Assembly: GCA_002867475.1 (NCBI GenBank)
Contig: PKTL01000081.1
Location: forward strand, 1-40,765
Length of the DNA stretch: 40,765 nt
Direction: 5' to 3'
From: Candidatus Woesearchaeota archaeon
GTDB lineage: Archaea; Nanobdellota; Nanobdellia; Woesearchaeales; BM511
Shown: positions 1 through 10,245 of the stretch, one piece after another
How the letters are laid out: every line of letters begins with the position of its first letter
Position numbering within the stretch: the stretch's first letter is position 1
Notes under the pieces: model-generated
Database searches by the model: none
What the model saw: the letters and a program-made list of their open reading frames with translations, nothing else
What the model was told of the DNA's origin: nothing
Made by a program: the position numbers and the translations under genes

Positions 1-1
1 C

Positions 2-331
2 AGAAGACGACTCCTAAAAGCGATGGGCGTAGGACTAGGTGCACTTGCACTTGGCCAAGGAGCACAACTAATCAACCCAACAGAAGCAGAAGCAGCACAA
101 GCTCACAATAATAATCAGCAACAGTTTGAGATTCTTCTTTTTGTCATCCACCATTACTTCCATGATCTAACCGGAAAACAAATCAGAGCACCAAACATGG
201 AAATAAAAAACAAAATAGGATTCTGCACAGGATACAACATAACAAAAACACAAAACGGCCTAGAAATCAGAGCACCAAACATGGAAATAAAAAACAAAAT
301 AGGATTCTGCACAGGATACGACATAAACTAA
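2..331 (+). CDS. Tat-signal small exported protein, 5'-truncated by window edge
   Basis: Frame is open upstream of the listed ATG at 23: RRRLLKAMGVGLGALALGQGAQLINPTEAEAAQA, a twin-arginine-like n-region, hydrophobic stretch and Ala-rich cleavage region. Short mature part contains a duplicated 28-aa unit. Confidence 0.6.
   Translation, partial: RRRLLKAMGVGLGALALGQGAQLINPTEAEAAQAHNNNQQQFEILLFVIHHYFHDLTGKQIRAPNMEIKNKIGFCTGYNITKTQNGLEIRAPNMEIKNKIGFCTGYDIN
180..327 (+). repeat. 84-bp tandem duplication (28 aa), 56 bp identical between copies
   Basis: aaatcagagcaccaaacatggaaataaaaaacaaaataggattctgcacaggatac at 180-235 and 264-319; encodes IRAPNMEIKNKIGFCTGY twice. Confidence 0.9.
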
Positions 332-385
332 AAAAATTCTAAACTAATTCTTCAAAAAAAAATATTACAAAAAAAAAAGAAATGA

Positions 386-3300
386 TCAAATCATATCAAG
401 CGCCTGATCAGCAAGAGAAGGCGTAACAGCAGAACCAGACAAACCACTCGAAACCCTACACTCCATCTCAGAAGTATCATCATCAGTTGTTACTACAAAA
501 GTCTGCTTACCTGAACCAACATTACCAAGATCATCCTTAACCTTAACCACCAATTCAAACTGATCAAGATTTGAATAATCCGAAAGTACATCAAGACCTA
601 CCTTGGATGGTTTAAAGTTGATAAAATAAGATCCAAATTTAGAATTATAATTCAAAGATACATCTGTATTGACTTTTGAACCTACTTGATAAGTAACTTT
701 TCCACCAGTAAAATCTTTATCGCAATCATCATAGATTATAATATCCATAAATCTTTCTACTGAATTGCTAACCTTTATGTTTTTTACAGGATTTATTATC
801 TTCACTTCAGGGCTTGTTTTGCACTTAGCTGAAGGATCTTGATTGTTCACTCTAAAGCTTTTGACTTCTCCATCTTCACCATCTGCATCAATTCCATAAA
901 GTATCTTTTCAAACCGGTCATCTGTTGGAGATAATGATGGCATTCCGCTTGGACAGCTTCCTTCAACGCAATGATAAAGCTCAAACTCAAAATCATATGA
1001 ACCAATTGTCAGATCAGATGAGCTACTAGGGTTCATATTAACTGAAGAATGGACCGTTTCATCTAATCTATATAAAACTAGACTAAGAGCATCAATATTT
1101 TGACTAGTTGAATATGCTGAAATCTGTATGTTCTTTATCTTTTTAGTTGTATCCAAACAATTACCAAAAGAAAAATAATCCTCTCTAAAATTTTGAGGAT
1201 AACAAATATGTTCTACTCCATCTTCACTAGTTAAAATAACTTCATTAAAACCAAGGAGGGTACTTTCAAAATTACTCTCCCCAGATGTAAGTCTTAATAA
1301 ATATGAACTATTTATCATCTTCTCTCTTAAATCAGCGTTTCCTGTGAATACTGTCCTCACATCTGCTGTGGTTTCCTGTTTTATTATCGGAACCGGAAGG
1401 ATAACCTCATTTTTCAAGACATCATTCTCATTGCATTTGAAAACATCCTTAATCAAGTAAGTTTCAGCGCCTTCTTTAACCAAAGTACCATCACTTTTTC
1501 GTACAACATATCTTACTATGAAGTCTTCTTTTTCGTACTGCCACTTCTTCAAGTCAAGCAATGCGTATAGGTCTGTTCCTTTGTAATATGTTTTAGGGAA
1601 CATATCAACGCTAACAAGTTCCATCTGTGCTGAGCCAGATGTTAATTCTCCAAGATCACATTGTAATCCAAGGTTTGAATTTACATCAAACCAGCAGTTA
1701 AAGTTAATATCCCCAATAGCACCAACATCGTTTCCTGGTTTTGTGCTTTTGGTCTCTCTTTTAGTTGTGCTTGTCTCGCTATAGGTATATAATTGGCAAA
1801 CTTGCCCACTACCTGTGCATTGACCTGTAGGTGGTGCAACAAGTACCCCTCCAAGCTTTGTGCAATCCTCAGCTTCAGTTACTGAGCATTTATATTCATA
1901 GGATGATTGCGGTTCAAGAACTACATCATCATAAGAGTAATCAACGTACACCTTGTTGTACCACCTGTGTGCTGGGTTATCATTGTAATATATTGTTTCA
2001 CTAAAAGTTGTTCCCCTAGGAACATTTATTGTTCTTACAGCGTAAGGTTCAAATCCTCCATTTGGACAATATTTTCCACCATCACATAACAAGTATATTG
2101 TTGCTGAAACGTCTGCTCCTTGTCCTGCCATGATGTAAGGAGTTATCTTGTATTGTATCTGCATGTAACCTGTTTGGTCATCATAACCGTTTACGTGTGA
2201 TGTTGCTGCAATTGGACCTATTGTTGGTTTTCTATCCTGTGCAGCTAAAAAACTATCAAGGAAAGTATCGAAGTTTGATGCATCAGCACCAAAAGCTGCT
2301 AAACACATCGCATGAACATAATTTGTGGTTCCAGTCTCACTCATCGCAACCCTGGTCAACGCATCCTCATAAGAATTAGTCATCTCTGCAAAGCTAGTAT
2401 GGCCTTTAGTATCCTTAAAACTGAAGATCTTCTCGTTTTGCGCCCATAACACCACTTTTTCAAATGCCCATGTAAACATCTCACAAGCACTAGTTGTAAG
2501 GAAATGCTCACAGTATCCTGCGTCAAGCACTCCTTCTTCAATGCTTTCCAAGCAATCAAGAAGCTGAGTAAGATGTCTTGATACTCTTTGTGTTTGAAGA
2601 TAGAAACCGCTAAAGCTTCCACACCTAATACTATCAAGCAAGTCATGCATAGGATTCAAATCATAATTTGCAGGACCTGTAATCCATACGCCTGGAATGC
2701 ATTTCCAATTATCATAATAAGGAGCATCTTTATAGAAGCACCTATTTGCTTGCGTTAAACCAGGAGTTATACCTGTGATGTATTCGCCTGATTGAGCTGC
2801 AGATGTCACTAATGCACCAACACCTGTTGAAGTTATTGAACTATCAACACCTGTTATTACAGGATTGCAAGGAACATTATTAATATTGAAAATGTTTCCT
2901 TCCCTATAATAACCTATTGTGACACCTTCACCATAAGATCCTAAAAAACTATCTAAAGGTATGCTTGAACCTGCAGCTTCACTACCACCAACCTTCTGGT
3001 TTAATGCTTGCCAAGTCTTATATCCTTGAGTTGTTTCTATAGATTCAGCTGTAGCACTTGCCGCATTTAAATTACCCATTAATTCATTTGTATCGATATT
3101 GATTGGATCACCATCTGAATTAGTAGGTCCTTTCGGAGGTACTTGAGGACTGAATATCCTGTCACATACTGCTTTCATTGCCTGTGTTATAAATTTAGCT
3201 GTTTCGCCACCATCAGTAGCAGAAAAAAAGCTAACTGCAGTGTTAGCTGCCATCAAAGCTATGCAAACAGGCATAGTGTTCTTTATCAATGTATCTCTTG

Positions 3301-5278
3301 TGAAATTGCTCATATCATCAACGAATTCTTTTGACTCATTAAAGAAAGGAATCAATTTATCATTTACTAATTCAGGTGTTAAAAATTTTGAGAAATCATA
3401 AGGGCTTTGTAATGAAACTTTTGCTTGAACAAACTGCATCTGTTCATCTGCAACGCCATCATACTCATAATTGATAATTACCTTAAAACTGAACTGAAGC
3501 TCATCCTGATCATATAAGTTTTCGTTTGCATCCATATCTTGCGCTACAAAATAAGGTAATAATATATGATAAGATTTAGTGCTTTCATCCTTGAAAGGGA
3601 TAGCATCTGTTTCTCCCATTATCGCAAAAGCGTTTCCACCAATCTGGTCCATACCACCTTCAACAGGATCAAATCTTAATGTTAAGCTATCAACCTTACT
3701 AAAAGATCTTGGGTCGTTCCATACAAGGTCAAACATAAGTAGCATTGGATAATCTTGATGTTTTATCCAAGCAGTATATAGTTCTGTTGGTTCGCTTTGA
3801 AACCCGCTAACTCCCCAAACAGTGCTTGTAGGTTCATAAGTGATAACCTTGAATGCATTATCAACATTTCCTGCCTTGTCGATTGCTAATATACAGATAT
3901 TGTTATCTCTATCTGTTTCATTTATCAATCTGTTTGGACTCATTAGACTAACTATTGATTCGAATTCTCCATCATTATCAGGAGTTATTTTTGAACCGCT
4001 ATTTCCAAGGATTGCTCCAACTAGATTCATACTAAAGCTTGCTTCTAGATCGAAAGCACCATTATTATTTGGATTAAATCCATATTCATATCCTTCTAAA
4101 AATGATTGTTCTATGTCATCAGCATACCTATCACATTTGTTTCCTGTCTCATTTCTTAAGTTTATTACATAAACTGTCAAGTCATCATTTCCTGAATTAT
4201 CTTCAGCGATTCCTTGAAGCGTTACAGGATTGAATGGCGTCCATAACCCACCTCTATAACCTGTTGAGCCGCCACTTATCACCATCTCAGAAATAGAAAC
4301 TATAGTAATATTTGTTATCTGAGGTTCCATCCTATCAACATAGACTTTAGCATCAAAAGAAATATTATTTCCTAAAAGGTCGCTCACTACAAAAGTTAGG
4401 TTCTGCTCGCCATCTCCAGATAATGTCAAAGAATTGTTTACATAACCCATTCCTTCAGTCTCAAATCCGAGATCTGAATATCTATCACTAACATTATCGA
4501 AAAATTCTATTGATCTGAATGTGTTCAATGTGTTACCGTTTGAATAAACCTTTACGCTCGCGTTTATCTCCATAACACCTATTAATCTTATTGTTCCTTG
4601 TGAATATGAAGGAAGCGATGCAAACTCGAAAGCTGGAGGTGTAAAGTCTCCAAATATGCTGAAATCCATCCTTTCGACCTCATTTGAGAAAGGGTCTATG
4701 AATTCTATCCTGAAATCATTATCTCCTTCAACTAGGTTAAGTCCAAGTGAAAAATCACCATCTGAATCATAATAAAATACTGAGCTTCCATCTTCAAGAT
4801 AAAGTTTTTGCTCATACCAGTACTCTCCAAAATTTCTTTTTATCCTTATCTTCTTATCACTCTCACCTTCAACTATAATCCTACTCTCTGCTGATGCTGC
4901 TGGAGGATATATCAGGTTGCTTTCGCTAAGAGGAACCACTGAACCAAAAGGTTGAGTTGTGAAGTTAAGTGTTGTTGTTTGTGAAGGATAATATTCATAT
5001 CCTGATTGCACCCTATAAGTATAGGTTGTTTCTGGTAGAAGACCTGTAAGAAGAACGCTGTGATTTTTTGTCACTGCGTTTTCAGGCTGTGAATCTGTTA
5101 AGCTTCCAACACCATAATGAACTATTCCTGCATTACTTTCATCGCTTGTCCAATTGAACCTTACTGAATTGTATAATGGTGTTACTTCAACGTTCATTAT
5201 CTCTGCAAAGGAGATTGTTGAAAATATTAATAGTAATGATATAAATAATATTGAATTGTACTTGTTTTTTGATCTCAT
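386..5278 (-). CDS. Giant secreted protein: signal peptide, N-terminal fibronectin-III-like domain, Ig-like regions, Cys-rich core
   Basis: 1630-aa ORF; SP 'NKYNSILFISLLLIFSTISFAEI'; Fn3-like 'VEVTPLYNSVRFNWTSDESNAGIVHYG...TTYTYRVQSG'; shares Cys signatures with the 1044-aa ORF at 10246. Confidence 0.85.
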   Translation of the reverse strand: MRSKNKYNSILFISLLLIFSTISFAEIMNVEVTPLYNSVRFNWTSDESNAGIVHYGVGSLTDSQPENAVTKNHSVLLTGLLPETTYTYRVQSGYEYYPSQTTTLNFTTQPFGSVVPLSESNLIYPPAASAESRIIVEGESDKKIRIKRNFGEYWYEQKLYLEDGSSVFYYDSDGDFSLGLNLVEGDNDFRIEFIDPFSNEVERMDFSIFGDFTPPAFEFASLPSYSQGTIRLIGVMEINASVKVYSNGNTLNTFRSIEFFDNVSDRYSDLGFETEGMGYVNNSLTLSGDGEQNLTFVVSDLLGNNISFDAKVYVDRMEPQITNITIVSISEMVISGGSTGYRGGLWTPFNPVTLQGIAEDNSGNDDLTVYVINLRNETGNKCDRYADDIEQSFLEGYEYGFNPNNNGAFDLEASFSMNLVGAILGNSGSKITPDNDGEFESIVSLMSPNRLINETDRDNNICILAIDKAGNVDNAFKVITYEPTSTVWGVSGFQSEPTELYTAWIKHQDYPMLLMFDLVWNDPRSFSKVDSLTLRFDPVEGGMDQIGGNAFAIMGETDAIPFKDESTKSYHILLPYFVAQDMDANENLYDQDELQFSFKVIINYEYDGVADEQMQFVQAKVSLQSPYDFSKFLTPELVNDKLIPFFNESKEFVDDMSNFTRDTLIKNTMPVCIALMAANTAVSFFSATDGGETAKFITQAMKAVCDRIFSPQVPPKGPTNSDGDPINIDTNELMGNLNAASATAESIETTQGYKTWQALNQKVGGSEAAGSSIPLDSFLGSYGEGVTIGYYREGNIFNINNVPCNPVITGVDSSITSTGVGALVTSAAQSGEYITGITPGLTQANRCFYKDAPYYDNWKCIPGVWITGPANYDLNPMHDLLDSIRCGSFSGFYLQTQRVSRHLTQLLDCLESIEEGVLDAGYCEHFLTTSACEMFTWAFEKVVLWAQNEKIFSFKDTKGHTSFAEMTNSYEDALTRVAMSETGTTNYVHAMCLAAFGADASNFDTFLDSFLAAQDRKPTIGPIAATSHVNGYDDQTGYMQIQYKITPYIMAGQGADVSATIYLLCDGGKYCPNGGFEPYAVRTINVPRGTTFSETIYYNDNPAHRWYNKVYVDYSYDDVVLEPQSSYEYKCSVTEAEDCTKLGGVLVAPPTGQCTGSGQVCQLYTYSETSTTKRETKSTKPGNDVGAIGDINFNCWFDVNSNLGLQCDLGELTSGSAQMELVSVDMFPKTYYKGTDLYALLDLKKWQYEKEDFIVRYVVRKSDGTLVKEGAETYLIKDVFKCNENDVLKNEVILPVPIIKQETTADVRTVFTGNADLREKMINSSYLLRLTSGESNFESTLLGFNEVILTSEDGVEHICYPQNFREDYFSFGNCLDTTKKIKNIQISAYSTSQNIDALSLVLYRLDETVHSSVNMNPSSSSDLTIGSYDFEFELYHCVEGSCPSGMPSLSPTDDRFEKILYGIDADGEDGEVKSFRVNNQDPSAKCKTSPEVKIINPVKNIKVSNSVERFMDIIIYDDCDKDFTGGKVTYQVGSKVNTDVSLNYNSKFGSYFINFKPSKVGLDVLSDYSNLDQFELVVKVKDDLGNVGSGKQTFVVTTDDDTSEMECRVSSGLSGSAVTPSLADQALDMI

Positions 5279-7215
5279 GACATCTTCACCGGGAACTTGC
5301 TTGATTTTTCAAATATTATATCTTGATATAAGGACCTTGTCTCTTCATAGGTTATCGGGTCAAGCTCTGATGCAAGAACATCAATAGTTATTTTGTTTGC
5401 TCTTACAAGATCGCTTCCTTTAACTATTTGATTATTGAAATAACCACCAACACTTATGTTAGTATTAGGTATTACAGTTCTCACATCAAATGTTAGATTA
5501 TTATCGTAGGTGCTGTTCAAAGGAATCCTGATAAAAAGATCGCTTGACATGTCACTATCCGGCATATATGCACTGTAATCATATTCCTCTAGATCATGAT
5601 TGTATACTGAGATTACAACACCATAAGTGTCAAAATCAAAAGGTACTGCACTGCTCATATCCCCAACGAACCTTCTTAGTTGAAGATCAACAGGTATCTC
5701 AACTATAGGCTTTAGTTTCATCTTCAAAGTACTCTCACTATATTCGCTTGGAGTAAAGAACATGTTATCAGGTATGTAGTCTGGATGCTCCACAACTAAA
5801 TTTCCATTGATGCAATCTGGAAGTTTAGCATCATTTATCTTTGCAGTTGTGCCTATAGGTATACCATATGAATCTCTTGGGTAATCAGTTATACCAAGCT
5901 GACATCTGAACTTAACACAATCATAATATACAGTAGCGTTAAAGATAGGTGCTCTTCTTACTGAATCTTCTACAAATATATCCACTTCATTTACTGAATC
6001 CTTGCAATAATCTTCAATGTTACCATAGTCTCCTGCTTCTGCAAGTTTTGCTATCTCTGCTAATGGATCGAATTGTTCGGGTGATCTTTGAGGATTATTA
6101 AGCAACATGTTCAGAGGTATTATAAAATTGAATTTTAAGCTTTCACTGTCTGTTATTGAAAACTTAACCGCGTAATCTGCACTATAGAAATGATTGTATA
6201 AGTTTATGCATGGATCGATCATGTCACCAATCATAGGAAGCTGTAAGTTGATGTTTCTTACTATTCCACCTTTGTTTGGTGCTACGCTAAAATATGTTGT
6301 TGGGATAACTTCCACATTTACACTATAGATTCGGTGCCTGCTTTCTGCACCTATATCGAAAAAATAATTTCCTTGATAATAATCAGGATATTCATAAGTT
6401 GGTATCAATTGCTCATTGAATGTGTTCTTATAGGTTATATAATGAAGATTTGCGGATAAAAGATTGTTGAAATCTTCTTCTAATTCTTCCATTGTCCAGG
6501 ATTTGTCACTGCAATCAAACTCATATCCTTTAAATGGGAGTTCTGAACCACTGATGATGTTTATTGTCCTGTTCCAAAGCATCAAGTTCTCATCATTATG
6601 CTCCTTTATCATGTGAGCTAATTCTATTGCTCCTAGCATGTTTGAAGCAACTGTTGCCCTATAATTATTTACTATAGTATCACCTTTTCCAGTCATTGTT
6701 TTCAAGTCAACTGGATAATCTAATTCTACTGATACTCTTTGACGACCAAGCAAGACCTTGCTTTCTGGCTTTGCAAGTTCAGTCAATTGATAGTTCTCTT
6801 TTATGCCTGAAAAGTTACCTATGCATTCTTCAAGCTTGCTATCAATGTAGATCTCTAGTTGTTCTTCAACTTTTTGCTGGTCTGGCGCAAAACTTTTTCC
6901 TTTGTTTTGCCAGTAAGGTATCTTGAAACCGTTTGGACCTAAGAATTCTTGGTATTCTCCATCATTTGATAGTTTCCATGGGCCTTCTTCAATTATTGAG
7001 TATCCTCCTTGGAAAGCTACGAGTGTGACTCCATCTTCAACCACTTCTCTTAAGCATTGCTCTACAAAATTCTTGACGTTTGTTGCGTCAGGTGCTAGAA
7101 TTGCATCAGGGTCAAAATATGTAAGATCTGCTTTCATACCTATATATATCAATGTAGATATAACTATCAAAAGCCCTAGTATTATGAAAAATGTTACTTG
7201 TCCACGCCTATTCAA
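5275..7215 (-). CDS. Pilin-like N-terminus surface protein (paralog of 13377..15500)
   Basis: MNRRGQVTFFIILGLLIVISTLIYIG; TTG start overlapping the upstream stop (TTGA). Shares FVxxC, GGY, IPYW, QxxxYI(D/E)xxLxxC and LDYPV blocks with the 716-aa ORF. Confidence 0.85.
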   Translation of the reverse strand: MNRRGQVTFFIILGLLIVISTLIYIGMKADLTYFDPDAILAPDATNVKNFVEQCLREVVEDGVTLVAFQGGYSIIEEGPWKLSNDGEYQEFLGPNGFKIPYWQNKGKSFAPDQQKVEEQLEIYIDSKLEECIGNFSGIKENYQLTELAKPESKVLLGRQRVSVELDYPVDLKTMTGKGDTIVNNYRATVASNMLGAIELAHMIKEHNDENLMLWNRTINIISGSELPFKGYEFDCSDKSWTMEELEEDFNNLLSANLHYITYKNTFNEQLIPTYEYPDYYQGNYFFDIGAESRHRIYSVNVEVIPTTYFSVAPNKGGIVRNINLQLPMIGDMIDPCINLYNHFYSADYAVKFSITDSESLKFNFIIPLNMLLNNPQRSPEQFDPLAEIAKLAEAGDYGNIEDYCKDSVNEVDIFVEDSVRRAPIFNATVYYDCVKFRCQLGITDYPRDSYGIPIGTTAKINDAKLPDCINGNLVVEHPDYIPDNMFFTPSEYSESTLKMKLKPIVEIPVDLQLRRFVGDMSSAVPFDFDTYGVVISVYNHDLEEYDYSAYMPDSDMSSDLFIRIPLNSTYDNNLTFDVRTVIPNTNISVGGYFNNQIVKGSDLVRANKITIDVLASELDPITYEETRSLYQDIIFEKSSKFPVKMS

Positions 7216-8030
7216 GATTTTTTCACCCTTCTATTCTTTTTTGTTTTTGACTTTTTAAAGGTTTCCCCCTTTAATGATTCATTTTCAGATATAAGAAGCT
7301 TCAAAACCAGGTTATGCGCTGAAAATATGAGAAGTCCTATTGTTGCTATCATAACTGGCGGTATGAAATAGACCAAAAAATTCAATGCATATGAGATTAT
7401 AAAAAGAAGTAATGCATATAGTAAATACTTTTTTAGATTTACTTCCTTCAATGTTTTCAATACATCAAAAAAATCTTTTTTTGAACCGATAAATCTTGAA
7501 TTGAACACGTAAAAATATATAACCATCAGATAGAACAATATAAGTATGGGTACTAATTGGAAAAGTATAACCTTAAACACTTCTGGAATAAAAGAAATAA
7601 TGTAAGATATCATTCCAAGAATCCAATTGAATATTAGATAAGCTATGGTTATTAGTATAAATAAAGAAATAATCACTGAAGTATTTTGTAATGAATATTT
7701 TAAAGAACCTTTCAATGAATACTTACCGTTCATTATCTTCTCCCAGATAAGTTTTCTTGTCAGATTGAATATCAAGAATCCTGATACAAATATCAATAAT
7801 AGAAGAACTAAGTAAACCGTGACGTAAGCATATAATTGGTCTTTTGCTATCATAAGCTCTACCTTGCTTAAGCTTTGCAAGAGATTTGGATCGAAAGGGG
7901 TTGTTGGCAGATATTTCTGTAATATATATGCAAATAATCTAACAAGAGCTAAAAACCCTGTAAGTGAAAAGAATTCTATGGCTAGCAATTGTAAGTTCTT
8001 TTTCCAATCTTTTAATGATTCATATTTCAT
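7212..8030 (-). CDS. Polytopic membrane protein of unknown function
   Basis: 272 aa with about 5-6 hydrophobic segments and a Lys/Arg-rich C-terminus (KKSKTKKNRRVKKS). Confidence 0.8.
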   Translation of the reverse strand: MKYESLKDWKKNLQLLAIEFFSLTGFLALVRLFAYILQKYLPTTPFDPNLLQSLSKVELMIAKDQLYAYVTVYLVLLLLIFVSGFLIFNLTRKLIWEKIMNGKYSLKGSLKYSLQNTSVIISLFILITIAYLIFNWILGMISYIISFIPEVFKVILFQLVPILILFYLMVIYFYVFNSRFIGSKKDFFDVLKTLKEVNLKKYLLYALLLFIISYALNFLVYFIPPVMIATIGLLIFSAHNLVLKLLISENESLKGETFKKSKTKKNRRVKKS

Positions 8031-8033
8031 ATT

Positions 8034-9443
8034 CTACACCCAATCATAAAGGAAGTCATAAACTGTGCTTTCCTCTTTCGCATTATCTCTTTGCGTTACA
8101 AAACTTGTGCAAAAACTTGTACTATCAAGACTATAATCTTCCAATAATTCTTTCAAGCCATCTGAACGAAATTGGAAATCAAGACATACCTTATCGAACA
8201 CTTCGTTTGAATTATTGTTTGTTATGTGTATTAAACTGTTTGTTCCAGTCTTTCTAAAATATGAATTGTTTCCCTCTTCAAGAGTTATAGTATCATTGTC
8301 ATCCACTATTCCATCCTTGTTCAAGTCCATTGCGACTTTTATTGGAACATTTCTCACATCATTTAATTCATCACCATAAAGATTAATAGTGAATTTTGTC
8401 TTACCATCTCCAAAATCTTCATTGTGGTTGAATATGACTTCAACCATATACAATTGGAATTCATATGGTTTTGGCTGGTTGAATCCTGTACTTGTATCTA
8501 CACAGATACCTTCAGCGCAAGCAACATGTCCTGAGTCAAAAAATCTTTCACAGATCTCATCATCATCCTCATCAGTAGTTATATTATAACAAGGTATAAG
8601 TTGACTGTAATTTGCTTTTGATGCTTCAAGAACAAGACCAAAATCACCATCAGAAGTAAGTAATACATTGCTTTCAGTTCCTGCGTCGAACGGGTAGCTG
8701 CATTCGCTTTCTGCCCAAGTGCTTGGATCAATATCATCAGCGATATCCATCAAGCCTTCAATCAATACCTGGTCATCATCCCAGATTCCAAGAGTGTTAG
8801 CTAATGTCCCCCATTGCTTGCCGGCAGCGATTGCATCCGCAGCATTATTAGTGAATTCAGCAATCTCCTCACCAGGCCAATCACCATCACCATTTTCATC
8901 CACTATACCAAAAAATTTGGCAACATCCTCATCCCATGAATCATCACCTAAAGTACCACCAAATTTTTCAGCAACATCATCTACCAATTTATCAAAAGAA
9001 TTTACCAAAGTATGTATTTTGAAATAAAGAGATTCTCTTTCTTCAACATCAGTAAGTCCTGAATCAATATCAAAAGTGTCAATTTCTGCGTCAGGCTCAA
9101 GACTCAATCCACCATCAACATCCCAAGGATCAGCAGGATTATCACCTTCATTTGAAGGTGAAACTTCACCCTCATCAGTAGGATCATCATCAATAACAGA
9201 TTGAATAGCCACACTCTCCTGCTCAGGAGTAATTGTAGTTGAAATACCTTCTTCTCCATCAGTAGGATCATCATCAATAACAGATTGAATAGCAACTGCC
9301 TCCTGCTCAGGAGTAATAACATTCCCTGTTAGCAAATTCTGATCTTTAAAAATTAAACTAGTAAAACTTAATATTATTATTACTAATAAGACTATAATTA
9401 GAGGAATCTTAAATTTATTTAATACATCTTTAATCTCTTTCAT
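8034..9443 (-). CDS. Single-TM acidic ectodomain protein with EF-hand/dockerin-like Ca-binding loops
   Basis: N-terminal TM 'IPLIIVLLVIIILSFTSLIF', very acidic ectodomain; loops DENGDGDWPGEE and DLNKDGIVDDND. Confidence 0.8.
   Translation of the reverse strand: MKEIKDVLNKFKIPLIIVLLVIIILSFTSLIFKDQNLLTGNVITPEQEAVAIQSVIDDDPTDGEEGISTTITPEQESVAIQSVIDDDPTDEGEVSPSNEGDNPADPWDVDGGLSLEPDAEIDTFDIDSGLTDVEERESLYFKIHTLVNSFDKLVDDVAEKFGGTLGDDSWDEDVAKFFGIVDENGDGDWPGEEIAEFTNNAADAIAAGKQWGTLANTLGIWDDDQVLIEGLMDIADDIDPSTWAESECSYPFDAGTESNVLLTSDGDFGLVLEASKANYSQLIPCYNITTDEDDDEICERFFDSGHVACAEGICVDTSTGFNQPKPYEFQLYMVEVIFNHNEDFGDGKTKFTINLYGDELNDVRNVPIKVAMDLNKDGIVDDNDTITLEEGNNSYFRKTGTNSLIHITNNNSNEVFDKVCLDFQFRSDGLKELLEDYSLDSTSFCTSFVTQRDNAKEESTVYDFLYDWV
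9173..9324 (-). repeat. 84-bp tandem repeat (28 aa: TPEQExVAIQSVIDDDPTD...)
   Basis: catcagtaggatcatcatcaataacagattgaatagc occurs at 9173 and 9257, followed in both by ctcctgctcaggagtaat. Confidence 0.9.
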
Positions 9444-10243
9444 AGTGTTGGCTCCTTTATCCTAAACATGTATTTTTCTGGTCTCACCTGTCCTGAGACT
9501 CCATCTTTTATCACTAGATCAGTATAATATTTTCCTGATGTAAAGCTTGAGTCAATAGGTATAACTATCCTAGCAAGGAAATATCCGTCCTTGTAAGGTG
9601 GTTTTCCTACATAAACAACCAAATCCTCAACGTCGTACCCTCTAATTATCTGGTTTGCTTCGTTTCGAAGCGTAAAATGTATCGATAAGCTGATGTTTCC
9701 ATTTATATCTTCTTGAAGATTATACATTTCTACAAAAAGGTAAGCTGTCGCACCTGGCGAGAACTGGTTATTATTTGCTTCTCCAGACTTAAATATTGAA
9801 TTATATGTAAATATGTGATTCACAACAAAAAATCCGTTTTCTAGAACATCATCAATGAATTCTTCATCTTCAACAAGACCTTCATCAATAAATTCTTCTG
9901 TTGAAAAAGCGTCATCAGAAAGCCTATTATCCTCTTGTTCTGCTGCTTCAGCCATTCTTTTTTCTTCTAGAAGTGTTGCGAAGTCTTTTCTTTCAGTAGT
10001 TCGCTCAGTTCTATCAGTTGTATCATCACCATCACCACCATCAAATATGCTATCAAAGCTTGGGAAAGCTGATGATTCACCATCAACAGTTACAACATCA
10101 AACTGAGCTTTCAAGTTTAGATAATATACTGAATAAAATGATGCTGTAAGAAGTAATAGTGTTATAATTAGAAAAGTCATCCAACCATCATTTGTCTTAA
10201 TGATTTGGGTTCCATAATTTTGGTATTGCCTTTGGTCAACCAT
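9440..10243 (-). CDS. Single-TM protein with acidic linker and beta-rich ectodomain
   Basis: 267 aa; TM 'WMTFLIITLLLLTASFYSVYYL'; C-terminal Ig-like segment; stop overlaps the next start by 4 bp. Confidence 0.8.
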   Translation of the reverse strand: MVDQRQYQNYGTQIIKTNDGWMTFLIITLLLLTASFYSVYYLNLKAQFDVVTVDGESSAFPSFDSIFDGGDGDDTTDRTERTTERKDFATLLEEKRMAEAAEQEDNRLSDDAFSTEEFIDEGLVEDEEFIDDVLENGFFVVNHIFTYNSIFKSGEANNNQFSPGATAYLFVEMYNLQEDINGNISLSIHFTLRNEANQIIRGYDVEDLVVYVGKPPYKDGYFLARIVIPIDSSFTSGKYYTDLVIKDGVSGQVRPEKYMFRIKEPTL

Positions 10244-10245
10244 AT

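Noticed and set aside
2046-2056. ggttcaaatcc, identical to a tRNA T-arm consensus
   Set aside because: Lies inside the well-supported 1630-aa minus-strand CDS; no matching acceptor, D or anticodon arms around it.
2380-2646. 88-aa minus-strand ORF overlapping the 1630-aa gene
   Set aside because: Alternative-frame translation of the same region with poor composition and no independent start signals.
3840-4172. 110-aa plus-strand ORF and the other plus-strand ORFs at 1907-33984
   Set aside because: All lie antisense within long, well-supported minus-strand genes, with Ser/His/Leu-rich antisense composition.
7212-8030. 272-aa membrane protein considered as a TadC/FlaJ-type platform protein
   Set aside because: Helix arrangement and lack of the conserved cytosolic domains do not support it.
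9104-9322. 72-aa minus-strand ORF (MLLLLSRRQLLFNLLLMMILLM...)
   Set aside because: Out-of-frame shadow of the 84-bp repeat in the 469-aa CDS; low-complexity artefact.
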